Below are positions 1 to 6,365 of a stretch of DNA of 26,589 nt, in pieces. The stretch covers positions 1 through 26,589 of the forward strand of contig CAZXTR010000011.1 of the NCBI GenBank assembly GCA_964643615.1, written 5' to 3'. A program made the position numbers and the translations under genes. The stretch's first letter is position 1; every line of letters starts with the position of its first letter. The notes beneath the pieces were generated by a model, which saw nothing but the letters and a program-made list of their open reading frames with translations, searched no databases and was not told the origin of the DNA. Origin of the DNA: CAZXTR01 sp964643615. GTDB taxonomy: Bacteria; Pseudomonadota; Alphaproteobacteria; CAAHEQ01; UBA3637.

Positions 1-20
1 TGCAAATGAAAAGAGGAAAA

Positions 21-581
21 ATGAAAAAAGGATTTGTTTTGTTTTTTGGATTATTACTTTGCTCTTGCTTGTCGAACTACCAAAAGCCGTATCAAATTAA
101 AGATTATGCGGGACAAATTCCTTTGGTTTTACCAGCAAAAGAAGTTAAACTATCCAGTTTAATCCAGGCAAATATGCAATTACCTCATGTTGAAAATTTA
201 ATGCCCATTACTCCCGAAAGGGCTTTGTTGAATTGGGGCTTTATTCGTTTGCGTTCTGATTATTTAAAACCGTATATTGCTCGCTTTATTGTTGAAGAAG
301 CTTCTATGGTGCGTGAAGAACTACCTGATGAATCTCTATTTAAATTACAAAATTATAAATACCAATTGACCTATCGTGTTGCTGTTGAAATCTTAGATAA
401 CAAAAATTTTCTCCGATCACGTGTCGTAGTTGATGGTTTTGTTACACGCACACAGCCTATGCGTTCCAGTGTTCAAGATAGAGATGCTTTAATGGTTGAA
501 ATGTTAAACGAAATGGAAAAATCTTTAGATGGAAAAATAGCTGTCGAATTGAAACAAAATTTAGTTGATTTTTATTTGTAA
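21..581 (+). CDS. Conserved alphaproteobacterial lipoprotein of unknown function
   Basis: The predicted product has 186 residues. It starts with a short basic stretch and a hydrophobic segment ending in a lipobox (LCSC, Cys at about residue 15), so it should be exported and lipid-anchored. I prefer the ATG at 21 over the in-frame ATG at 6, because the AGAGGA just before 21 is a good ribosome-binding site and the hydrophobic core then sits at the N-terminus. The motif 'LPHVENLMPITPERAL' followed by a mixed alpha/beta domain resembles hypothetical lipoproteins I recall as widespread in alphaproteobacteria. No catalytic motif is visible. The 3' end carries the probable promoter of the following tRNA. 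Its function is unknown; calling it a lipoprotein is fairly safe. Confidence 0.75.
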   Translation: MKKGFVLFFGLLLCSCLSNYQKPYQIKDYAGQIPLVLPAKEVKLSSLIQANMQLPHVENLMPITPERALLNWGFIRLRSDYLKPYIARFIVEEASMVREELPDESLFKLQNYKYQLTYRVAVEILDNKNFLRSRVVVDGFVTRTQPMRSSVQDRDALMVEMLNEMEKSLDGKIAVELKQNLVDFYL

Positions 582-593
582 GAGGTGTATACG
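565..593 (+). promoter_or_regulatory. Candidate sigma70 promoter of tRNA-Gly
   Basis: TTGATT (565-570), a 17-bp spacer and TATACG (588-593) would start transcription near 600, seven bases before the tRNA. The site overlaps the end of the lipoprotein gene. A 13-bp palindrome, ATACGAATCGTAT (589-601), overlaps the -10 and start point. Both boxes match consensus only 4 of 6, so this is moderate evidence. Confidence 0.4.
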
Positions 594-606
594 AATCGTA
601 TTCTTT

Positions 607-680
607 GCGGGTGTAGCACAATGGTAGTGCAGCAGCTTCCCAAGCTGACCACGAGGGTTCGATTCCCTTCGCCCGCTCCA
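607..680 (+). tRNA. tRNA-Gly, anticodon CCC, CCA encoded
   Basis: The cloverleaf folds by eye. The acceptor stem is GCGGGTG with CGCCCGC (one G-U). The D stem is GCAC/GTGC. The anticodon loop is TTCCCAA (anticodon CCC), closed by four good pairs plus a G-A mismatch at the base. The T arm contains GGGTTCGATTCCC, followed by a T discriminator and an encoded CCA at 678-680. It decodes GGG and is very close to E. coli tRNA-Gly(CCC). No copy of its 3' end is visible elsewhere in the window, so no att duplication is seen here. Confidence 0.97.
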
Positions 681-812
681 ATTATAGAACGGGTCCTTGA
701 GCGAATGTCTTCTTTGTGCTTAATTTCGGCCATTTTTTGCTTCCCTCACGGGTTCTCCGTAACACGTCATTTTTTGCATGTGGGAATGCTCTATTTTTTG
801 AAAATATGAATA
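681..812. other. Non-coding stretch with repeated ATTTTTTG(C) words
   Basis: No coding ORF is supported between the tRNA and the small ORF at 813. ATTTTTTGC occurs at 732-740 and again at 769-777, and ATTTTTTG at 793-800. ACGG/CCGT can form a short hairpin near 749-760. The stretch may be leftover sequence next to a tRNA, or part of a dispersed repeat that cannot be tested within this window. Confidence 0.3.
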
Positions 813-980
813 ATGGATTTTAGGCCTTTCTTGAAGAATTTTATTTTCGTCTGCATGACTTCATTGTCTTTTTATATTACCAATGCAGGGGGTGGTGGTG
901 GACAATGCGGTGACGTTAATTTTGATATTAATGGGTTAGATGAACCTAATGCATACAGGATTGATATATTTGCCTTTTAG
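813..980 (+). CDS. Small secreted Gly-rich peptide (55 aa), or remnant of a larger secreted protein
   Basis: This ORF is below usual length cut-offs. It has a convincing signal peptide: a basic start (MDFRPFLKN), a hydrophobic core (FIFVCMTSLSFYI) and an 'ITNA' cleavage motif. The mature peptide of about 30 residues begins with five glycines, then QCGD, and is acidic. There is no strong Shine-Dalgarno (only GAAAATA upstream), which lowers confidence. A terminator-like hairpin lies 55 bases after the stop, which favours a real transcription unit. It could be a secreted peptide, or the 5' end of a decayed surface protein or pilin-like gene beside the tRNA. No family was recognised. Confidence 0.4.
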   Translation: MDFRPFLKNFIFVCMTSLSFYITNAGGGGGQCGDVNFDINGLDEPNAYRIDIFAF

Positions 981-1034
981 ATTATAGTAGATAGTATTAA
1001 ATCATTAAAATATAGGATTTTTGGATATCAGCAT

Positions 1035-1073
1035 GGAGACAGAGGCTTCTTAGCTTCCTGTCGCTCCTTTTTT
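1035..1073 (+). terminator. Candidate rho-independent terminator
   Basis: GGAGACAG (1035-1042) pairs with CTGT..CTCC (1058-1067), with a two-base CG bulge, and is followed by T6 (1068-1073). It lies 55 bp after the small secreted ORF and before the next promoter. The stem is imperfect, so confidence is moderate. Confidence 0.45.
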
Positions 1074-1111
1074 GTACAAAATTATGGACTTATAAAAGCT
1101 TTTTGTGTGCT

Positions 1112-1140
1112 TTGAAATAAAAAACTGGAAACATTACAAC
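1112..1140 (+). promoter_or_regulatory. Candidate promoter of the LplT-Aas fusion gene
   Basis: TTGAAA (1112-1117), a 17-bp spacer and TACAAC (1135-1140) predict a start near 1147, inside the palindrome that follows. The -10 match is only 4 of 6. The spacing and the adjacent operator-like site raise its value. Confidence 0.4.
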
Positions 1141-1141
1141 T

Positions 1142-1157
1142 TGTATGATAACATACA
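1142..1157. promoter_or_regulatory. 16-bp inverted repeat, candidate repressor operator
   Basis: TGTATG-ATAA-CATACA is a perfect 6-bp inverted repeat with a 4-bp centre. It sits at the predicted transcription start and 35 bp before the start codon of a phospholipid-recycling gene. Its size and position suit a dimeric repressor of the TetR or MarR kind. The regulator is not identified. Confidence 0.4.
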
Positions 1158-1192
1158 CTGTTTCTTTTTTATAGCGAAAGGATATTTTATTC

Positions 1193-4100
1193 ATGTTCAA
1201 TACAATAAAAAATAACCGTTTTTTGCCACTTTTGATATCGCATATGTTCGGTACTTTTAATGATAATTTGCTAAAAAATATTTTTGTTTTATTGGTTGCG
1301 TATAAAGTAACGCAAGGCAATTTTTGGTGGATGTTATTGGCTTTTATCCTTTATGGAGGTGCTTTTTTAACGGCGACCCTTTATGCGGGACCGATGTGCG
1401 ATAAATACGCAAGGCACGTCCTTATTCGTCGTATAAAGCTAATAGAACTAGGGGTGATGATTTTTACATTTGTTGCTCTTGCGTTAGAAAGTCGCTTTTT
1501 AATGTTAGGTGCGTTGATGGCAATCGGATTTTGCACTTCTTTTATTCGGTGTGCGAAAAATGCAATTGTCCCAAATTTGGTTGCTATGCAAGAATTGTTG
1601 TCCGCGAATGCAATATTAAAGGCCTCTACATTTTTAATGTCGTTGTTGTGTAGCATTGTATTTGCTTTTGTTTTGCCTTTAGATATTTCTTTGTTGACTC
1701 TGGGAGGTGCGTTGTTGGTGTGTTCGACGTGTGGGTATTTGACGGCTTTAAAAATTCCATCTGTCGCTGTGGCCGATTCGGCGACAGTTGTTCGGCAAAA
1801 TCCTCTTTCTTATTTGTTAAAATTTTCAAACTTTGTAGAAGAAAATAAAAACATCAAATTTTACGTTACTTCTATTGCGTGGTATTGGTTAATCGGAGGT
1901 GTCGTCGCATTTTTTTCCATTTCTTTTGCAGAAGACGTTTTATATGCGCATCCCGTGATTGTCCTGTTCTTGACGGCTTTGTTTTCCTCGGGATATGTAG
2001 TTGGCGCATTGCTTTGTGGATGTTTGATGAGGTCCAAGAAAGTTGATTTTTTGGTGCCGTTGAGTGCTTTAGGTATTTCCGTATTTATGTTGGATGCAAT
2101 GCATGCTTCTTCATTTATACAACCGACGGATGTATTGACAACGGTGGCCCAGTTTTTTGAACTTGGGTTCCATTCGTTTCGGCTGGCTTTTGACGTGATG
2201 GCTATTGCGCTTTGTGCGGCTAATTTTGTTATTCCTTTTTATACTTTGTTACAAGAAAAAACGCCTAACCCTGTTTTAGGGAGAGTCTTTAGTTTTTCGA
2301 TGTTTGTTTGTTCTTTGGCTGTTATTAGTGCTATTTTAATTGTCTTGTCGTTGAAAATATTAAATATTTCTGTTGTTTTAATCTTTTCTGTTTTAGCAAT
2401 TATGAATTTATTTTTCGTTGTTTATTCGTGCCAAATTTTACCGATTTCGTCACGTCGACGTGTTTTTAAAAAGATTTTGACGATGTTGTTTAAAGTACGT
2501 GTAGAAGATTTCGAAAATTTAAAAAAAGCAGGTAAGCGGGCTTTGATAGTAACAAACCATACTTCATATTTAGATGCGTTGATTATATCTTCTTTTATTG
2601 ATCGCAAAATTACTTTTTCTTTGACAACGCGTTTGGCCGATAAATGGTGGGTGAAATTCTTTTGTAACTTGATGGATGTCAAGGCGTTAGACCCTTTTAG
2701 TCCTTTAGCTATCAAAGATATGGTCGAAGAATTAAAGCAAGATAAATTATGTATGATTTTTCCTGAAACGCAAATTGTTGATGGGCAATCGCGCATGAAA
2801 TTATATGAAGGACCTGCACTGATGGCTGAAAAAGCAGATGCAGCTCTTTTACCAATTCAAATTTTTGGTGCAGAACATTCTTTGTTTTCTCGAGTAAAAT
2901 TTAAAACAGATGTTGTTTTACGACCCAAAATTCGTATGAAAATTTTGCCTCCTATTTACTTTAAAAATCCTAAAGGTATTCCATTTAGAGAAGCGAGGAA
3001 AGCCTCTAGTAGCCAATTGTATGATTTACTTTCTTTGATGTTTTTTAATACCCGGGATGCGCATCAAACAATTTTTGAAGCGATGATTCGTTCTATGCGG
3101 ACCTTTGGTCGGGGCAAATATATGATGGAAGATACGTCTAAAAAACCTTTAAAATTTCAACAAATTTTCTTACGTTCTTTTATTTTAGGAAGATTGATGA
3201 ACAAGATATTGCATGAGGAAAAATTTGTGGGCGTTATGTTGCCAACTTCTAATGCGTGTGCGTTGACGGTCTTTGGTTTGCATGCTTATGGCAAAGTGCC
3301 TGCGATGATTAATTTTTCTGCGGGAGCAAAACAAGTCATTTCAACCTGTCATATGGTAGGTTTGAAAACGATCGTGACTGCTAAAAAAGTTGTTACTTTG
3401 GGCAAATTAGATGAATTAATATCAGCGTTAGAACAGGAAAAAATTAGAATTGTTTATTTAGAAGATTTACAAAGTACGTTGATTTTGAAAGACAAGTTTT
3501 TTGGGTTAAAGGGGATGTTATTTCCGTGGGCTGTTTATCAAAAAACGTCGGGTGGAGATGTCCAACCATCTGACCCGGCAGTTATTCTGTTTACTTCGGG
3601 TTCGGAAGGTTTGCCAAAGGCAGTGTTGTTAAGTCACGAAAACTTGCTAAATAATATTTTTCAAGTTCCGGCCAAATATGATGTTTCCCCAAGTGATGTG
3701 TTGCTTAATTGTTTGCCGATGTTTCATTCTTTTGGCTTGACGGCGGGGACGTTATTTCCAATGATTTTAGGGATTAAAGCGGTGCTTTATCCAACGCCTT
3801 TGCATTACCGAATTATTCCTGAATTATGTAGTTCTTCACAGGCAACAATTTTGTTTGGGACGGATACTTTTTTGGCGGGTTATGCAAAATGTGCTAATCC
3901 ATACGATTTTAATAGTTTGCGCATTGTTGCAGCAGGGGCAGAAAAGTTAAAGGATGAAACGCGTGCGTTGTGGTCTGATAAATTTGGTATTCGTGTGATG
4001 GAAGGTTACGGTGCAACAGAATGTTCTCCCTTTATATCAGTAAATTCATTTTTGCACAATAAATTGGGATCGGTTGGTCGTTTGATGACGGGTATGACAT

Positions 4101-4600
4101 ATAAATTAAAACCTGTTGCTGGAATTAAAGAAGGTGCTGAATTGGTCGTAAAAGGACCGAACATTATGTTGGGTTATATGAAACATGATCGCCCTGGCAT
4201 TTTGCAACCACCTGTTGATGGTTGGTATGAAACTGGAGATATTGTGCATGTTGATGATGAAGGTTATATTTTTATTAGGGGAAGAAGTAAACGTTTTGCT
4301 AAAATGGGCGGAGAAATGGTTTCTTTGTTGTTTGTTGAACAGGTGGTCGCAAAAGAATGGCCTGAGTTTATTCACGGGACAGTAAGCATCTCTGATGCTA
4401 AAAAAGGAGAACAGATTGTCTTGATTACAACATGCCCAGACATTAACCAAGAAAAACTCGTCCAAACCTTTAAAAAAGCGGGGGTATCTGAGCTTTCTAT
4501 TCCTAAAAAAGTTGTCTTTACGACGACCCCACCTTTGATCGGGACTGGCAAGTTCGACTATATGACGGCAAAAGAAATGGCCGTTGCTCTAAAGGAATAA
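1193..4600 (+). CDS. LplT-type MFS / PlsC acyltransferase / acyl-ACP synthetase fusion (Aas family)
   Basis: This 1135-residue three-domain protein probably imports lysophospholipids and reacylates them with a fatty acid it activates itself, at the inner membrane. Residues 1 to about 415 are a multi-helix MFS transporter like LplT (SHMFGTFNDNLLKN near the start). Residues of about 440-620 are a PlsC-type acyltransferase: HX4D is NHTSYLD (His456, Asp461), and 'FPETQ' lies near 523. Residues of about 640-1130 are an AMP-forming synthetase: 'TSGSEGLPKA' near 801, 'GYGATECSP' near 938, then 'GWYETGD' and 'GRSKRFAKMGGE'. In E. coli LplT and Aas are separate; the fusion is known in other bacteria. 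All key motifs are intact. GAAAGGA precedes the ATG at a slightly long distance. The call is robust; substrate preference is inferred. Confidence 0.93.
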   Translation: MFNTIKNNRFLPLLISHMFGTFNDNLLKNIFVLLVAYKVTQGNFWWMLLAFILYGGAFLTATLYAGPMCDKYARHVLIRRIKLIELGVMIFTFVALALESRFLMLGALMAIGFCTSFIRCAKNAIVPNLVAMQELLSANAILKASTFLMSLLCSIVFAFVLPLDISLLTLGGALLVCSTCGYLTALKIPSVAVADSATVVRQNPLSYLLKFSNFVEENKNIKFYVTSIAWYWLIGGVVAFFSISFAEDVLYAHPVIVLFLTALFSSGYVVGALLCGCLMRSKKVDFLVPLSALGISVFMLDAMHASSFIQPTDVLTTVAQFFELGFHSFRLAFDVMAIALCAANFVIPFYTLLQEKTPNPVLGRVFSFSMFVCSLAVISAILIVLSLKILNISVVLIFSVLAIMNLFFVVYSCQILPISSRRRVFKKILTMLFKVRVEDFENLKKAGKRALIVTNHTSYLDALIISSFIDRKITFSLTTRLADKWWVKFFCNLMDVKALDPFSPLAIKDMVEELKQDKLCMIFPETQIVDGQSRMKLYEGPALMAEKADAALLPIQIFGAEHSLFSRVKFKTDVVLRPKIRMKILPPIYFKNPKGIPFREARKASSSQLYDLLSLMFFNTRDAHQTIFEAMIRSMRTFGRGKYMMEDTSKKPLKFQQIFLRSFILGRLMNKILHEEKFVGVMLPTSNACALTVFGLHAYGKVPAMINFSAGAKQVISTCHMVGLKTIVTAKKVVTLGKLDELISALEQEKIRIVYLEDLQSTLILKDKFFGLKGMLFPWAVYQKTSGGDVQPSDPAVILFTSGSEGLPKAVLLSHENLLNNIFQVPAKYDVSPSDVLLNCLPMFHSFGLTAGTLFPMILGIKAVLYPTPLHYRIIPELCSSSQATILFGTDTFLAGYAKCANPYDFNSLRIVAAGAEKLKDETRALWSDKFGIRVMEGYGATECSPFISVNSFLHNKLGSVGRLMTGMTYKLKPVAGIKEGAELVVKGPNIMLGYMKHDRPGILQPPVDGWYETGDIVHVDDEGYIFIRGRSKRFAKMGGEMVSLLFVEQVVAKEWPEFIHGTVSISDAKKGEQIVLITTCPDINQEKLVQTFKKAGVSELSIPKKVVFTTTPPLIGTGKFDYMTAKEMAVALKE

Positions 4601-4610
4601 GAAGATTGAC

Positions 4611-4639
4611 TTGACATTTATTTAAAAAACTTATATATC
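4611..4639 (+). promoter_or_regulatory. Promoter of dksA
   Basis: A perfect -35 TTGACA (4611-4616) is followed after 17 bp by TATATC (4634-4639) in a TATATAT run. It lies between the fusion gene and dksA. The resulting leader would be about 35 nt, with a near-perfect AAAGGAGG ribosome-binding site at 4666-4673. Confidence 0.6.
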
Positions 4640-4679
4640 AAAGGCGTAAGAGGATTTTATCCATCAAAGGAGGATAATT

Positions 4680-5105
4680 ATGCCAAATATTGTTTTACCA
4701 CCGGACTATAAACCATCAAAGGATGAGGTCTATATGAATCCTTTGCATTTGGAATATTTTCGTCAAAAACTTGTCGAGTGGAAAGAAAGCTTATTGAAAG
4801 AATCTGGCGTAACGATTGAAGACTTGAAAGAGGGGGGATTAAATGCTCCAGATTTGAACGATCGTGCGTCTAATGAAACCGAAAAAGCTTTGGAGTTGAG
4901 GACTCGTGACCGTATGCGAAAATTGATTAAAAAAATTAACCAAGCTTTGGATAGAATAGAAGATAAAAGTTATGGTTATTGCGAAGAAACAGGAGATCCT
5001 ATCGGCTTAGAAAGGTTAGAAGCCCGTCCTGTTACTACTTTGACAGTTGAAGCACAAGAACGTCATGAACGGCTTGAAAAAACACATACGAATGATACGG
5101 TATAA
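4680..5105 (+). CDS. dksA: RNA polymerase-binding transcription factor DksA
   Basis: The predicted product has 141 residues. DksA inserts a coiled coil into the secondary channel of RNA polymerase and, with ppGpp, retunes transcription in stringent response. The helical N-terminal half ends in a coiled-coil tip with DxxDxA (Asp58, Asp61, Ala63 in 'DLNDRASNE'), the residues required for activity in E. coli DksA. The zinc-finger region 'GYCEETGDPIGLERLEARP' keeps a single cysteine (Cys101) rather than four, the degenerate form usual in alphaproteobacteria. An unusually strong Shine-Dalgarno (AAAGGAGG, 6 nt before ATG) and a good promoter suggest high expression. The next gene begins directly after the stop, so it is probably cotranscribed with the RNase E/G-like gene and yacG. 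Confidence 0.93.
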   Translation: MPNIVLPPDYKPSKDEVYMNPLHLEYFRQKLVEWKESLLKESGVTIEDLKEGGLNAPDLNDRASNETEKALELRTRDRMRKLIKKINQALDRIEDKSYGYCEETGDPIGLERLEARPVTTLTVEAQERHERLEKTHTNDTV

Positions 5106-6083
5106 ATGTTTCGTTCTGCACAAATTTTTTTAGGACAAACCAAGGTTGCTTTGTTGGATGATGAAAAGTTTGTGCGGTGTTTTTATATTGTGCGTCAAGA
5201 AGATATTAACTTAGGGGATGTTTATGTGGCGCGTGTTGTGCGGTATTTGCCTGTACAAAAAGGTTGTTTTGTATCTCTACCTTGGGAAAATACGGGTTAT
5301 TTGCCTGTACGGGAGGTTGTCCGAGAAGGGGATTATTTACAAGTGCAAGTAGTTCAAGAAGCGCGTCTTGGGAAATATCCAAAATTGCGATTATACGACA
5401 AAAATGTTCCATTTCAATTCGTCGGTTTAGTGCGTAAAGGAAGTTTGTATACTGATGAAGTTGCAAAATGGCCGGAAGTTCCTTGGAGTGATGAATTTGA
5501 TGAAATCCTTGAAAAATCTTTAAACTCTTGTGTTGTGTTTGGTGATTCGGCACGTTTGGTGATAGAGCGCACTACTGCGTTTTGGAGCATTGATATTGAC
5601 AGCGCCAGAAGTTCCTTGCCTTTTGATGAAATTAATCAATTGGCTTTGCCCATTATTGTACGAGAAGTTATGCTCAGAAACATAGGGGGCAATTTGATTG
5701 TTGATTGCATCGGATCTAAAAAAAGGTCTTTAGTGAAAAAATATGTTGCTTTGTTGGAATCATATTTTAAAAAAGACTATGAGAATGTGCGTATTATGGG
5801 AATTTCTCCGATGGGGCATATTGAAATTCTTAGAGAGCGTTCCCATTCAGCGTTGATAGATGTGCTTAATACGCCTGTGGCGGTTTGTTATCGTCTTTTT
5901 GAAGAAGTGCTTATCAATAGGGATAATTTTCTAAAGGTTTTTGTTGCACCACATTTATTTCAATTGTTAAAGGGGGCTATGGCAAATTCTCTGCGTCAAG
6001 TAGAGTTGAAAAAAGGGGCTTCTATTCATATTACGACAGATTGTTATACGAATGCTTATCGATTAGAAAAAGAGGAAAGATGA
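5106..6083 (+). CDS. Short RNase E/G-like protein
   Basis: The 325-residue product is an RNase E/G family member. Residues of about 36-95 look like the S1 RNA-binding domain ('GDVYVARVVRYLP', 'GCFVSL', 'GYLPV'). Residues of about 150-270 match the catalytic DNase I-like region. The two metal-binding aspartates appear kept: Asp163 in 'SIDIDSARS' (usual form AIDVNSG) and Asp200 in 'GGNLIVDCIG'. The protein stops before the zinc-link and tetramerisation part (no CPxC), so it is much shorter than E. coli RNase G (489 aa) or RNase E. Alphaproteobacteria commonly have such a short form beside yacG. It starts right at the dksA stop with no clear ribosome-binding site of its own, and its TGA overlaps the yacG ATG (ATGA), indicating translational coupling. 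Nuclease activity is inferred. Confidence 0.85.
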   Translation: MFRSAQIFLGQTKVALLDDEKFVRCFYIVRQEDINLGDVYVARVVRYLPVQKGCFVSLPWENTGYLPVREVVREGDYLQVQVVQEARLGKYPKLRLYDKNVPFQFVGLVRKGSLYTDEVAKWPEVPWSDEFDEILEKSLNSCVVFGDSARLVIERTTAFWSIDIDSARSSLPFDEINQLALPIIVREVMLRNIGGNLIVDCIGSKKRSLVKKYVALLESYFKKDYENVRIMGISPMGHIEILRERSHSALIDVLNTPVAVCYRLFEEVLINRDNFLKVFVAPHLFQLLKGAMANSLRQVELKKGASIHITTDCYTNAYRLEKEER

Positions 6084-6274
6084 TGTCTCAAAAAATTCTG
6101 CCTGTTCATTCTAAATGTCCTATTTGTGGGAAACAACGTGTTATGCAATACGTTCCTTTTTGCTCGGCTCGTTGTGTTGATGTGGATTTAAACCGGTGGT
6201 TATCAGGTGTTTATTGTGTCCACACAAATGAAGAGCCAAAAATGGTTGTTTCTGAAGAAGTAAAAGATCAGTAA
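6080..6274 (+). CDS. yacG: DNA gyrase inhibitor YacG, zinc-binding
   Basis: This 64-residue zinc-finger protein of the YacG family binds GyrB and inhibits gyrase in E. coli. The four zinc ligands are in place: Cys13 and Cys16 (CPIC), Cys28 and Cys32 (FCSARC), followed by the family motif 'DLNRWLSG.Y'. I place the start at the ATG at 6080, which overlaps the TGA of the previous gene and has AGAGGAA six bases upstream. An upstream in-frame ATG at 6041 would add a non-homologous extension inside the preceding gene. The adjacent ATG at 6083 is an equally possible start. The next gene encodes the type II topoisomerase subunit ParE, a relative of its usual target. Confidence 0.93.
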   Translation: MMSQKILPVHSKCPICGKQRVMQYVPFCSARCVDVDLNRWLSGVYCVHTNEEPKMVVSEEVKDQ

Positions 6275-6327
6275 AGTTTCAAAAAATAAGGGAATGAAAA
6301 AAAGCTAAAAAGTTCCACATAAAAATC

Positions 6328-6356
6328 TTGCCTTTTGTGTAAAAGGTTCATATACT
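6328..6356 (+). promoter_or_regulatory. parE promoter giving a nearly leaderless mRNA
   Basis: TTGCCT (6328-6333), a 17-bp spacer and TATACT (6351-6356) form a good sigma70 promoter. Transcription should start near 6363, only about 3 nt before the parE ATG at 6366. No Shine-Dalgarno is present in the preceding 'TATACTCCCTTTATT', which fits leaderless initiation. Confidence 0.6.
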
Positions 6357-6365
6357 CCCTTTATT

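Noticed and set aside
457..681. Minus-strand ORF reading through the tRNA ('MERAKGIEPSWSAW..')
   Set aside because: It is the antisense translation of tRNA-Gly, a known type of false protein.
585..809. Plus-strand 74-codon ORF over the tRNA
   Set aside because: It contains the whole tRNA gene and has no ribosome-binding site or family likeness.
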